Assembly (NCBI GenBank): GCA_009885605.1 | Contig: VFKK01000130.1 | Span: 1-6,787 of the forward strand | Length of the DNA: 6,787 nt | Reading direction: 5' to 3' | From: Cyclobacteriaceae bacterium | Lineage (GTDB): Bacteria > Bacteroidota > Bacteroidia > Cytophagales > Cyclobacteriaceae | In this document: positions 1 to 6,593 of the stretch, piece after piece | Layout: each line of letters begins with the position of its first letter | Position numbering within the stretch: the stretch's first letter is position 1 | Notes under the pieces: model-generated | Told to the model about the DNA's origin: nothing | The model's database searches: none | Seen by the model: the letters and a program-made list of their open reading frames with translations, nothing else | Translations under genes and position numbers: made by a program

Positions 1-258
1 AATCGGCAAAGCGTCCATGTCCGCACGAAGGGCGAGGGTGTTTTTCCCAGGATTTCTGCCTTCAATCAAAGCAGCCCAACCAGTATCGGCTTTGCTTTCA
101 ATCTTGGTAACTCCGATTTCCAGCAGTCTTTCTTTGACAAAAGCAGCTGTCTTGTACTCGTGAAAAGAAAGCTCCGGATTTGCGTGAAGATGTCGTCTGG
201 TTTGGATTACTTCTTCTTTGTAGGCTTTCGCGAGGGATTTAATTTTTTCCTTCAGCAT
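1..258 (-). CDS. M20D-family amidohydrolase (N-acyl-amino-acid hydrolase type), N-terminal 86 residues only
   Basis: Reading from the ATG at 258 leftward gives 86 codons without a stop, open at the window edge, so this is the N-terminal part of a longer protein (family members are usually about 390-440 residues). Residues 21-34 read RRHLHANPELSFHE and residues 77-86 read LRADMDALPI. These are the two N-terminal signatures of the M20D metallopeptidase branch, which includes hippurate hydrolase, N-acyl-L-amino acid amidohydrolase, auxin-conjugate hydrolases and N-acetyl-diaminopimelate deacetylase. The enzymes hydrolyse an N-acyl amide bond with a two-metal centre; the Cys/His/Glu metal ligands lie beyond the edge, so activity and substrate cannot be judged. 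No N-terminal signal peptide is visible, suggesting a cytoplasmic enzyme. The first 20 bases of the gene overlap the end of the lipoprotein gene in another frame, which implies co-transcription and possibly translational coupling. No Shine-Dalgarno is seen. The family call is strong; the substrate is unknown. Confidence 0.88.
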   Translation of the reverse strand, partial: MLKEKIKSLAKAYKEEVIQTRRHLHANPELSFHEYKTAAFVKERLLEIGVTKIESKADTGWAALIEGRNPGKNTLALRADMDALPI

Positions 259-781
259 TATTGTCGATTACTTGAGGGACTACGTATTCCTTTCTTTGAA
301 ATCTATCCTGAATGATTCTGGCTGACTGAAACTGCGTTTTAATCAATGAAAAATTCTTTTGCGCTTCGAATTTATAAGCGTATCGACCCACTTTTACCAG
401 ATATCTCGGCTCTTGGTATTGCATTTCGGCAGCCAAATCAGGAAAATATTGGAACATTTCGTCGCGGGAACTGAAAGCCTTATTCCTGTCAATTCCGGAG
501 TAAACCAAAACTGTGTACCCACTGAAATAGACTTCCGATTTATTTTTCTCAATTAATCGCTTCTGTACGATCTCCAGTTCGTCATCTACCGCTGTCGCTG
601 ACACAATACTCGGCAATTCGGCAGACTTGGATTCAATCTTCCTAAAATCGGGATATTGTGGCAAAGAAGACGAGAGATCTTCCTGATAGGATTCATAAGA
701 TGTCTTTTCCCCAATTTTAATCCCCAGCGTTTTACAACCGAAGAGAATAAATAAAATCCCCAAAATCCAAAATGATCTCAT
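239..781 (-). CDS. SPOR-domain lipoprotein downstream of secA
   Basis: This 180-residue protein starts with a short lipoprotein signal: a basic Met-Arg start, a hydrophobic stretch at residues 4-14, and the lipobox LFGC with the acylated cysteine at residue 16. Residues after the cysteine (KTLG) lack the acidic run that directs Bacteroidota lipoproteins to the cell surface, so a periplasm-facing location is inferred. Residues 20-85 are polar and probably linker. Residues 88-160 resemble the SPOR fold: a GYTVLVYSG strand with Arg99/Ala102, a helix ending in YFPDL, YQEPRYLVKVGRY, an Ala140-containing helix, and the final SARIIQD strand. Known SPOR domains bind peptidoglycan glycan strands stripped of their stem peptides, often at division sites. 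The start is 6 bases after the secA stop and the end overlaps the next gene by 20 bases, so it sits inside an apparent operon. No enzymatic motif is present. The SPOR assignment rests on pattern recognition of a divergent domain; the lipoprotein call is firmer. Confidence 0.82.
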   Translation of the reverse strand: MRSFWILGILFILFGCKTLGIKIGEKTSYESYQEDLSSSLPQYPDFRKIESKSAELPSIVSATAVDDELEIVQKRLIEKNKSEVYFSGYTVLVYSGIDRNKAFSSRDEMFQYFPDLAAEMQYQEPRYLVKVGRYAYKFEAQKNFSLIKTQFQSARIIQDRFQRKEYVVPQVIDNNAEGKN

Positions 782-787
782 ATCGGC

Positions 788-3700
788 TTAGTTTTCAATA
801 ATCACACACTTTCCATCCAGGAGATCTTGTTCCACGCTTTTATATTTCATTTCAGTCTTTTTTGATCCATCCGGATATTGAACGCTGACTTTATCATTTC
901 GGCCGTAAACTTTTTCAGATTTTCGAGGAGCCACTACTTGCGGAGCAGGTCTTCCGGAAGACGCTGCCGCTGCGACGGCTCTGTTTGCGCCAGGATTAAG
1001 TGTACTTCCAACTTCAGCTTTAGAAGTCTGGAGTTTTGGTTCGGCAGGTCTTTGAGCCTGAGCTGCAGCCACTTGATTTGGTTCTTGCTTTGGCAAATCT
1101 GCCCGTGTAAGAAATGATACAACGTCCTCATTTAGTTTACCGATGAAGCGTTTGAACATTTGATAGGCCTCAAACTTGTAAATCAAAAGCGGATCTTTTT
1201 GCTCGTATACAGCATTTTGAACAGATTGCTTCAAGTCATCCATGTCACGAAGATGCTCTTTCCAGTTTTGATCAATAATCGCCAGAGTCACATTTTTCTC
1301 AATTGCTCTCACCAATTCCCTGCCTTCATTTCGAATCATTGACTCCAGATTTACAGTCACTCCGATTTGTTTTAAACCATCGGAGATCGGAACCATGATA
1401 TCTTTCACTGTTGCACCCCTTTCTTCCTGAACTCTTTTGAAAATCGGAAGTGCGGTTTTGATCATAATCTCATTCTTCTTCTGATAGCTTTCAAAAGCAA
1501 TGGAATACAGATCCTGAGTCAGCTTTCCTGCATCTTTGGATTTCAGCTCTCCTTCGGAAATATTAAAATCTACTCCAAGTGAGGTGAAGATATTCATTCG
1601 GAGGGTTTCAACATCTCCGGTAGATTTGCCCATTTCGATAGCGGTTTCGCAGACATCAAAAAGGATATTAATGATGTCAAGTTCAAGTCTTTCACCTTTG
1701 AGAGCGTTTCGGCGGCGCTTGTAAACCACCTCACGCTGTGAGTTCATCACGTCGTCGTACTCCAAAAGTCTCTTTCTGGTGCCAAAGTTGTTTTCCTCCA
1801 CTTTCTTCTGAGCCCGCTCAATTGACTTGGTAATCATACTGTGCTGAATTACTTCACCCTCTTCAAGACCCATCCGGTCCATCAATTTAGCAATTCGCTC
1901 AGATCCAAATAAGCGCATCAAGCTGTCTTCCAATGACACGAAGAACTGGGAAGAACCTACGTCTCCCTGACGACCTGATCGACCACGGAGCTGCCTGTCC
2001 ACTCTTCTTGATTCGTGGCGCTCGGTACCGATGATGGCCAAACCACCTGAGCCTTTTGAGTCAGGAGACAATTTGATATCTGTACCTCTACCCGCCATGT
2101 TCGTAGCGATTGTTACGTTTCCAGCTTGTCCTGCGATAGCTACAATTTCAGCTTCTCGTGCGTGTTGCTTAGCATTCAAAACCTGATGAGGAATTTTCTT
2201 CAGCGTCAGCATTCGACTGAGCACTTCGGAAATTTCCACAGAAGTCGTTCCTACAAGTACTGGTCTTCCCTGGGCTACCAATTCATTGATTTCGTCGGTT
2301 ACAGCATTGAATTTCTCTCGTACCGTTTTGTAAACTTTGTCTTCACGATCTTTTCTGATAATCGGTCTGTTGGTGGGGATAACTACAACATCCAACTTAT
2401 AGATCTCCCAGAATTCTCCTGCTTCAGTTTCCGCAGTACCGGTCATACCGGCCAGCTTATGGTACATTCTGAAGTAGTTCTGAAGGGTAATCGTAGCGTA
2501 CGTCTGGGTGGCATCTTCCACCTTCACATTTTCCTTTGCCTCAATCGCCTGGTGAAGTCCGTCTGAATAGCGTCTTCCTTCCATCACACGACCTGTCTGC
2601 TCATCTACGATTTTCACTTTGCCCTCCACTAGGATGTATTCCGTATCCTTCTCGAACATGCAATATGCTTTGAGCAATTGGTTTACAGTATGGATTCTTT
2701 GTGCTTTTACTCCGTAGTCTTTGATTGCTTCCTCTTTGCGAATCAGTTTTTCAGTTTCATCAAAGCCTGTTTCTTTTTCCAAATCCGCAATCAGGATCCC
2801 GATATCCGGCAAAATGAAGAAGCTTGGATCTTCATTTTTAGTCGTCATCGTCTCAATTCCACGATCAGTCAGATCAACCACATTGGTTTTCTCATCAATC
2901 GTAAAAAGTAGCGGTTCATCCGCCTCAGGCATATTTTTCTTATTGTCCTGCAGGTAAAAGTTCTCCGTTTTCTGAAGAATTACCCGAATACCGGGTTCAG
3001 AGAGGTATTTAATGGTAGGCTTATATTTTGGCATCCCGCGGAAAGCACGGAATAGCGAAAGCCCGCCGTCCTTTTCATTTCCATCGGCAATCAATTTCTT
3101 GGCAGAAGATAAAAATCCCTGAACCAGCTTACGCTGCTCATCCACCAATGCAGAAACTCTTGGTTTCATTTGATCAAACTCGTGAACATCTCCTCTAGGC
3201 ACCGGACCGGAAATAATCAGAGGCGTTCTGGCATCATCAATCAACACGGAGTCAACTTCATCGACCATCGCAAAATGGTGCTTTCCTTGCACCAAGTCGC
3301 CACCATCCCGAGCCATGTTGTCTCTGAGGTAGTCAAAACCAAATTCGTTGTTGGTACCGTAAACAATATCGCATCCGTACGCTTTCTTTCTTCCGGCAGA
3401 ATTAGGAGAATATTTATCAATACAATCCACGCTCAATCCGTGGAATTCAAAAATTGGAGCATTCCATTCAGAGTCACGCTTTGCCAGGTAATCGTTGACA
3501 GTGACGATGTGAACACCTCGGCCGGCCAGTGCATTCAGGTAGGCAGGCAGAGTTGAAACCAGTGTTTTTCCTTCACCAGTCGCCATTTCTGCGATTTTCC
3601 CTTTGTGGAGAACCATACCTCCGATTAGCTGAACATCGTAATGGACCATGTCCCAGATGACTTCTGCACCTGCTGCTAACCAGCGATTATGCCAAATGGC

Positions 3701-4168
3701 AGTCTCTCCCTGGATTTCAACATTCTTTTTGGTCACAGCCAATTCGCGGTCTCTCATCGAAGCGACCACCTCTAGTTTACCATTTTCTTTAAATCGGCGA
3801 GCAGTTTCTTTTACCACTGCAAAAGCCTGAGGCATGACTTCATCCAGGATTTTTTCCAGAGATTGATCGCGCTCTTTCTCCAATTGATCTACCTGATTGA
3901 AAAGCTGATCTTTTTCCTGAATCGCTTGGGCCGGAAGTGTCTCAACCTGAGCTTTGATTTCAACAATTTTTTGGTCAATCGCCGTCAATTGACCATTTAT
4001 GATTCCTTTGATTTCCTGAGTTTTTGCTCTCAATTGATCATCGCTGAGGCCTTTCAAGCCTGCAAAGACATCGTTGGTCTCTTTTACTCTAGGGAGTAAT
4101 TCTTTAATATCTCTGTCGGACTTCGTGCCAAATACCTTGGCAAGTCCTTTTGCAATAAAATCTAACAT
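788..4168 (-). CDS. secA: Preprotein translocase ATPase SecA, enlarged Bacteroidota form
   Basis: SecA binds unfolded preproteins and drives them through the SecYEG channel by ATP hydrolysis at the inner membrane. The start MLDFIAKGLAKVFGTKSDRD is the typical SecA N-terminus, which fixes the start codon. Visible motifs are Walker A MATGEGKT (195-202), VTVNDYLAKRD (222-232), NNEFGFDYLRD (273-283), Walker B DEVDSVLIDDARTP (303-316), GMTGTAETE (574-582), IATNMAGRGTDI (687-698) and the arginine-finger motif QLRGRSGRQGD (726-736). The helical scaffold and two-helix-finger region includes DQNWKEHLRDMDDL (966-979). At 1126 residues it is about 225 longer than E. coli SecA (901). The extra length is in a charged coiled-coil-like insert around 60-105, a second insert around 127-172, and an enlarged preprotein-binding domain around 325-415. 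The Ala/Pro/Gln-rich linker (about 1027-1083) is followed by a GRNDKV tail with no Cys-x-Cys zinc motif. The SPOR lipoprotein gene begins 6 bases downstream, while dapF lies 97 bases upstream. No Shine-Dalgarno is evident. The reading frame is intact and all core ATPase motifs are present. Confidence 0.98.
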   Translation of the reverse strand: MLDFIAKGLAKVFGTKSDRDIKELLPRVKETNDVFAGLKGLSDDQLRAKTQEIKGIINGQLTAIDQKIVEIKAQVETLPAQAIQEKDQLFNQVDQLEKERDQSLEKILDEVMPQAFAVVKETARRFKENGKLEVVASMRDRELAVTKKNVEIQGETAIWHNRWLAAGAEVIWDMVHYDVQLIGGMVLHKGKIAEMATGEGKTLVSTLPAYLNALAGRGVHIVTVNDYLAKRDSEWNAPIFEFHGLSVDCIDKYSPNSAGRKKAYGCDIVYGTNNEFGFDYLRDNMARDGGDLVQGKHHFAMVDEVDSVLIDDARTPLIISGPVPRGDVHEFDQMKPRVSALVDEQRKLVQGFLSSAKKLIADGNEKDGGLSLFRAFRGMPKYKPTIKYLSEPGIRVILQKTENFYLQDNKKNMPEADEPLLFTIDEKTNVVDLTDRGIETMTTKNEDPSFFILPDIGILIADLEKETGFDETEKLIRKEEAIKDYGVKAQRIHTVNQLLKAYCMFEKDTEYILVEGKVKIVDEQTGRVMEGRRYSDGLHQAIEAKENVKVEDATQTYATITLQNYFRMYHKLAGMTGTAETEAGEFWEIYKLDVVVIPTNRPIIRKDREDKVYKTVREKFNAVTDEINELVAQGRPVLVGTTSVEISEVLSRMLTLKKIPHQVLNAKQHAREAEIVAIAGQAGNVTIATNMAGRGTDIKLSPDSKGSGGLAIIGTERHESRRVDRQLRGRSGRQGDVGSSQFFVSLEDSLMRLFGSERIAKLMDRMGLEEGEVIQHSMITKSIERAQKKVEENNFGTRKRLLEYDDVMNSQREVVYKRRRNALKGERLELDIINILFDVCETAIEMGKSTGDVETLRMNIFTSLGVDFNISEGELKSKDAGKLTQDLYSIAFESYQKKNEIMIKTALPIFKRVQEERGATVKDIMVPISDGLKQIGVTVNLESMIRNEGRELVRAIEKNVTLAIIDQNWKEHLRDMDDLKQSVQNAVYEQKDPLLIYKFEAYQMFKRFIGKLNEDVVSFLTRADLPKQEPNQVAAAQAQRPAEPKLQTSKAEVGSTLNPGANRAVAAAASSGRPAPQVVAPRKSEKVYGRNDKVSVQYPDGSKKTEMKYKSVEQDLLDGKCVIIEN

Positions 4169-4193
4169 GTCAGCTTTATATGATTCTCGAATC

Positions 4194-4212
4194 GGGCTTT
4201 AAAATTAAGCCC
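4194..4212 (-). other. Small hairpin in the secA 5' leader (dapF-secA gap)
   Basis: GGGCTT at 4194-4199 and AAGCCC at 4207-4212 form a perfect 6-base-pair stem with a 7-base A/T loop. On the minus strand, where dapF and secA are read, it lies 25 bases before the secA start and is followed by mixed sequence, not by a T run, so it is not a good dapF terminator. On the plus strand it is followed by TTTTTG, which resembles a weak terminator, but no plus-strand gene ends here. It could be a secA leader structure, a barrier to antisense transcription, or chance. Confidence 0.35.
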
Positions 4213-4265
4213 TTTTTGTTACAATTGATTAAATTCTGATCCTTGACTCCCTATTAAAGACTGTA

Positions 4266-5039
4266 TCAGAATTTGATTTTTCCCGAAAAAACCTGTTCGG
4301 CCGGCCCAATCAGCCAAATATCTCGAAAGCTTCCATCCGGGTTTGAGGTAAATTTTACGGCCAATATTCCCCCAAGGGTATTTATTTTGATTGTTGCTTT
4401 CTTTTTATTTTTTGCAAAAGCCAAAGCAGCAGCAGTGACACCGGTTCCGCAGGAGAGTGTTTCATCTTCCACGCCGCGTTCATACGTGCGGACGAATATC
4501 TCATTCTCCCCTATAGGTTCGACAAAATTGACATTTGTCCCTCCGGGAAGATAAGTTGATTCGTATCGGATACTTTTTCCCTTCTCATAAACCGGATAAT
4601 CCTTCACGTCTTTGACAAATCTGATATGGTGTGGAGACCCTGTATTCAGGAAGAAGTCATCTTTTTTAGCATGGATTTCTTTTACATCCCCCATCAAAAG
4701 TTCAACCTGACCATGGGAAATAACTGCCTCATGAGCGCCGTCAATTGCCAGGAAATGAGTTTTTTCATTGATGATTCCAAGAAAAGCAGAAAATGCTACC
4801 GCACATCGGGCTCCGTTTCCACACATGCTTTGGCTGCCGTCAGCATTGAAATAGATCATTTCGAAGTCGAAATCTGCATGGTCCCGAATCAGAATCAAGC
4901 CATCTGCGCCAATACCGAATTTTCGGTCGCAAAGCCGTCCTACCAAGGCAAGATCTTTGGAGTTGAATGCTTCCATTCGATCATCGATCATGACAAAGTC
5001 ATTCCCCGTTCCCTGATATTTGAAGAAATTCATTTCCAT
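4266..5039 (-). CDS. dapF: Diaminopimelate epimerase
   Basis: DapF interconverts LL- and meso-diaminopimelate by a cofactor-independent two-cysteine mechanism, the penultimate step of DAP-pathway lysine synthesis and the source of meso-DAP for peptidoglycan. The protein has 257 residues, slightly short of the usual 270-280 but complete. It opens with FFKYQGTGNDFVMID, including the substrate-binding Asn13. The first catalytic cysteine is Cys73 in SMCGNGARC. The second is Cys197 in ETLSCGTGVTAAA, preceded by the ERGVEDET segment (188-195). The two halves of the protein form the expected pseudo-symmetric lobes around these cysteines. A TAA stop directly precedes the ATG at 5039, so the start is either that codon or Met3 at 5033; the upstream one is kept. 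It is transcribed in the same direction as secA, 97 bases ahead of it, and is divergent from the superoxide dismutase gene. Cytoplasmic. No missing key residue seen. Confidence 0.97.
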   Translation of the reverse strand: MEMNFFKYQGTGNDFVMIDDRMEAFNSKDLALVGRLCDRKFGIGADGLILIRDHADFDFEMIYFNADGSQSMCGNGARCAVAFSAFLGIINEKTHFLAIDGAHEAVISHGQVELLMGDVKEIHAKKDDFFLNTGSPHHIRFVKDVKDYPVYEKGKSIRYESTYLPGGTNVNFVEPIGENEIFVRTYERGVEDETLSCGTGVTAAALAFAKNKKKATIKINTLGGILAVKFTSNPDGSFRDIWLIGPAEQVFSGKIKF

Positions 5040-5096
5040 TTAAAATTGCATTCGTAATAAATTGGTCAAAAACCCAACCAAGCACCTGATGACCTG

Positions 5097-5104
5097 CAAA
5101 CTTA
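5097..5104 (-). promoter_or_regulatory. Candidate Bacteroidota -7 element for dapF
   Basis: Read on the minus strand these bases are TAAGTTTG, an exact match to TAnnTTTG, the -7 consensus of the Bacteroidota primary sigma factor. It lies 57 bases ahead of the dapF ATG, implying a leader of about 50 bases. The matching -33 TTG is not at the usual spacing; the nearest upstream TTG is only 12 bases away. The call therefore rests on one box and its position. Confidence 0.32.
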
Positions 5105-5179
5105 ACCATCTTGACACAAAAAACTGACTTAATGTCTTATTCACAATTTCAAAAAATTCATTTAATGCTTAGCTTCATT

Positions 5180-5187
5180 TTTATTTG
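5180..5187 (+). promoter_or_regulatory. Weak candidate -7 element for the superoxide dismutase gene
   Basis: TTTATTTG differs from TAnnTTTG at one of the six fixed positions and lies 36 bases before the ATG at 5224, which would give a leader of about 30 bases. No -33 TTG is seen at proper spacing. The surrounding 5140-5190 stretch is very A/T-rich, so a chance match is quite possible. No operator or metal- or peroxide-regulator site could be recognised in the 184-base divergent gap. Confidence 0.17.
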
Positions 5188-5223
5188 TTAGAACTCATCT
5201 TACCATTATCAGGTTAGTCAACT

Positions 5224-5979
5224 ATGAAAACTCCAGAAAACATGAATTCAAGAAGAGAATTTTTATCTACTACAACAAAGGCCGGATTGGTGATGGGATT
5301 GGCAGGAGCAGGGATTTTGCCCAGTTCTTGCGCTGTCGCCAAGGGAAACCCTTCTGGAATATTCTTAACAGGATTTGCCCAGACTCCATTGCTCTATGAT
5401 TTTTCAGCACTTGAGCCTGTTATCGATGCCAAGACGATGGAGATTCATTATACAAAACATGCTTCCGCTTATGCCTCAAATCTTGCAAGTGCCGCCACGG
5501 AAGAAAAAGTAGATACTTCCAAGCCCTTAGAAAATGTCCTTGCCTCGATCTCTAAATACAGCACAAAAATGAGAAATAATGGTGGCGGTCATTACAACCA
5601 CGAATTATTTTGGAGTATCATGTCCCCTAAGGCCGGTGGAGAGCCTGATGGAAAACTCGCTGAAGCAATCAATACCTCTTTTGGGAGCTATGACCTCTTT
5701 GTGACTCAATTTGAAACTGCAGCCAAAACCCGATTCGGATCAGGGTGGGCATGGCTTTCAGTTTCACCGGATAAAAAATTGGCGGTTTCCTCTACACCAA
5801 ATCAGGACAATCCTCTGATGGATGTCGCTGAAGTGAAGGGAATCCCGATCTTGGGTATTGATGTCTGGGAACATGCATATTATTTAAATTACCAAAACAG
5901 AAGACCTGATTACGTGACGGCATTCTGGAAAGTTACCAATTGGTCAAAAGTGGCCGAGAGATTTGCAGCTGCCATGTAA
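5224..5979 (+). CDS. Fe/Mn-family superoxide dismutase, Mn-type, with twin-arginine export signal
   Basis: The enzyme converts superoxide to oxygen and hydrogen peroxide. Metal ligands visible are His75 (MEIHYTKH), His126 (NHELFW), Asp213 and His217 (DVWEHAYY). The gate tyrosine is Tyr83 and the dimer-contact Glu216 is present. Manganese-type markers are GGGH at 120-123 where Fe enzymes carry the outer-sphere Gln, Gln194 in TPNQDNPLM, Gly211 two residues before the Asp ligand, and LNYQNRRPDYV (221-231). The catalytic domain begins near residue 55. Before it, SRREFL (9-14) followed by a hydrophobic Gly/Ala stretch (20-31) is a Tat signal, so the folded, metal-loaded enzyme is predicted to leave the cytoplasm. 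LPSSC (32-36) could be a non-canonical lipobox. Met7 is an alternative start that would keep the twin arginines. Most homologues are about 200 residues; the extra length is the leader. The His pair usually seen at E. coli 30-31 is His79-Ala80 here. It is transcribed alone, ending at the terminator near 6001. Class is certain; metal and location are inferred. Confidence 0.95.
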   Translation: MKTPENMNSRREFLSTTTKAGLVMGLAGAGILPSSCAVAKGNPSGIFLTGFAQTPLLYDFSALEPVIDAKTMEIHYTKHASAYASNLASAATEEKVDTSKPLENVLASISKYSTKMRNNGGGHYNHELFWSIMSPKAGGEPDGKLAEAINTSFGSYDLFVTQFETAAKTRFGSGWAWLSVSPDKKLAVSSTPNQDNPLMDVAEVKGIPILGIDVWEHAYYLNYQNRRPDYVTAFWKVTNWSKVAERFAAAM

Positions 5980-6000
5980 AACCTTTGAAAATCAATCTTG

Positions 6001-6027
6001 AAAGACCGGAAATTCCGGTCTTTTTTT
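6001..6027 (+). terminator. Rho-independent terminator of the superoxide dismutase gene
   Basis: AAAGACCGGA (6001-6010) pairs perfectly with TCCGGTCTTT (6014-6023) around a 3-base loop, and the T tract runs 6021-6027. It begins 21 bases after the TAA stop, so it isolates the dismutase transcript from the next plus-strand gene. Confidence 0.9.
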
Positions 6028-6061
6028 ATTTATTTCAAGCTTTCAAATTTTCATTTTCGCC

Positions 6062-6529
6062 ATGCAAGATCCTAAGTCTCTCACTTCAGTAGCCCTTTTC
6101 CACGAAACTTTCAAACACCCTGTACTTCCTATACCCACAATCCCTGATCAGACTCGTTGTAATTTGAGGGTTTCCCTCTTGGCAGAGGAACTGAAGGAAT
6201 TACAGGAAGGAATCGAAAACAAAGATATCATAGAAATTGCCGATGCGCTCTGCGATCTTCAGTACGTGCTTTCGGGTGCGATTTTAGAGTTTGGCTTGGG
6301 AGAAAAATTCAGAGAACTCTTCGACGAAGTGCAGCGCTCCAATATGAGCAAAGCCTGTAAGAGCATCGAAGAAGCAAAGGCGACGGTTGTCCATTACGAA
6401 TTGAAGGGTACTCCATGTTTTTTTGAGCAGGAGGGCGATTTATACCTTGTGTTCCGCGAGGGAGACAGAAAAACTTTAAAATCTGTTGGATATTCTCCGG
6501 CTGATTTGGAGGGGATTATCAAAGAATAA
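6062..6529 (+). CDS. All-alpha nucleotide pyrophosphohydrolase (MazG / PRA-PH-like), function open
   Basis: This is a 155-residue soluble protein with the helical NTP-pyrophosphohydrolase core. The metal-binding signature is EELKE (Glu42, Glu43, Glu46) followed by EIADALCDLQYV (Glu58, Asp61, plus Asp65), matching the EExxE...ExxD pattern of MazG, dUTPase-like and phosphoribosyl-ATP pyrophosphohydrolase relatives. Such enzymes cleave a nucleoside triphosphate or analogue to a monophosphate and pyrophosphate, typically for house-cleaning. Residues 12-30 (LFHETFKHPVLPIPTIPDQ) form an N-terminal cap and 86-100 (LFDEVQRSNMSKACK) a likely substrate-side segment. Residues 110-155 are a C-terminal extension with a predicted strand pair (CFFEQEGDLYLVFREG) ending in YSPADLEGII. 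No histidine-biosynthesis gene is nearby, so automatic naming as HisE would be unsafe. No promoter box or Shine-Dalgarno was recognised in the 82 bases after the preceding gene; the start is the first in-frame ATG fitting the family. Substrate unknown. Confidence 0.88.
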   Translation: MQDPKSLTSVALFHETFKHPVLPIPTIPDQTRCNLRVSLLAEELKELQEGIENKDIIEIADALCDLQYVLSGAILEFGLGEKFRELFDEVQRSNMSKACKSIEEAKATVVHYELKGTPCFFEQEGDLYLVFREGDRKTLKSVGYSPADLEGIIKE

Positions 6530-6547
6530 TCAGATCTGAATTCTTTA

Positions 6548-6582
6548 AAAACTCCGATTTGAGCCAATCAAGTTGGGGTTTT
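6548..6582 (+). terminator. Weak possible terminator after the pyrophosphohydrolase gene
   Basis: AAAACTCC (6548-6555) can pair with GGGGTTTT (6575-6582) with one G-T wobble. The long interior contains a second small stem (GATT 6556-6559 with AATC 6566-6569). The T's are inside the stem and only a broken T-rich stretch follows, so this is a poor terminator. Its position 18 bases after the stop, in front of a convergent tRNA, is its main support. Confidence 0.25.
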
Positions 6583-6593
6583 GATCTTTAAAC

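Noticed and set aside
1..258. Calling the amidohydrolase an N-acetyl-diaminopimelate deacetylase because dapF is nearby
   Set aside because: Only the N-terminus is visible, the signatures are shared by the whole M20D branch, and secA and a lipoprotein gene lie between it and dapF.
2126..2566. A 146-residue plus-strand reading frame opposite secA, with a similar 128-residue one at 3170-3556
   Set aside because: Both are antisense to intact, strongly conserved secA coding sequence and show no recognisable domain or composition of a real protein.
4626..5057. A 143-residue plus-strand reading frame opposite dapF
   Set aside because: It lies antisense to a complete dapF gene with both catalytic cysteines and has no family resemblance.
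5111..5116. TTGACA as a -35 element for the superoxide dismutase gene
   Set aside because: No acceptable -10 sits 16-18 bases downstream, and the Bacteroidota primary sigma factor uses a different consensus.
6062..6529. Naming the pyrophosphohydrolase HisE (phosphoribosyl-ATP pyrophosphohydrolase)
   Set aside because: The fold is shared but the length, C-terminal extension and absence of his genes argue against it.
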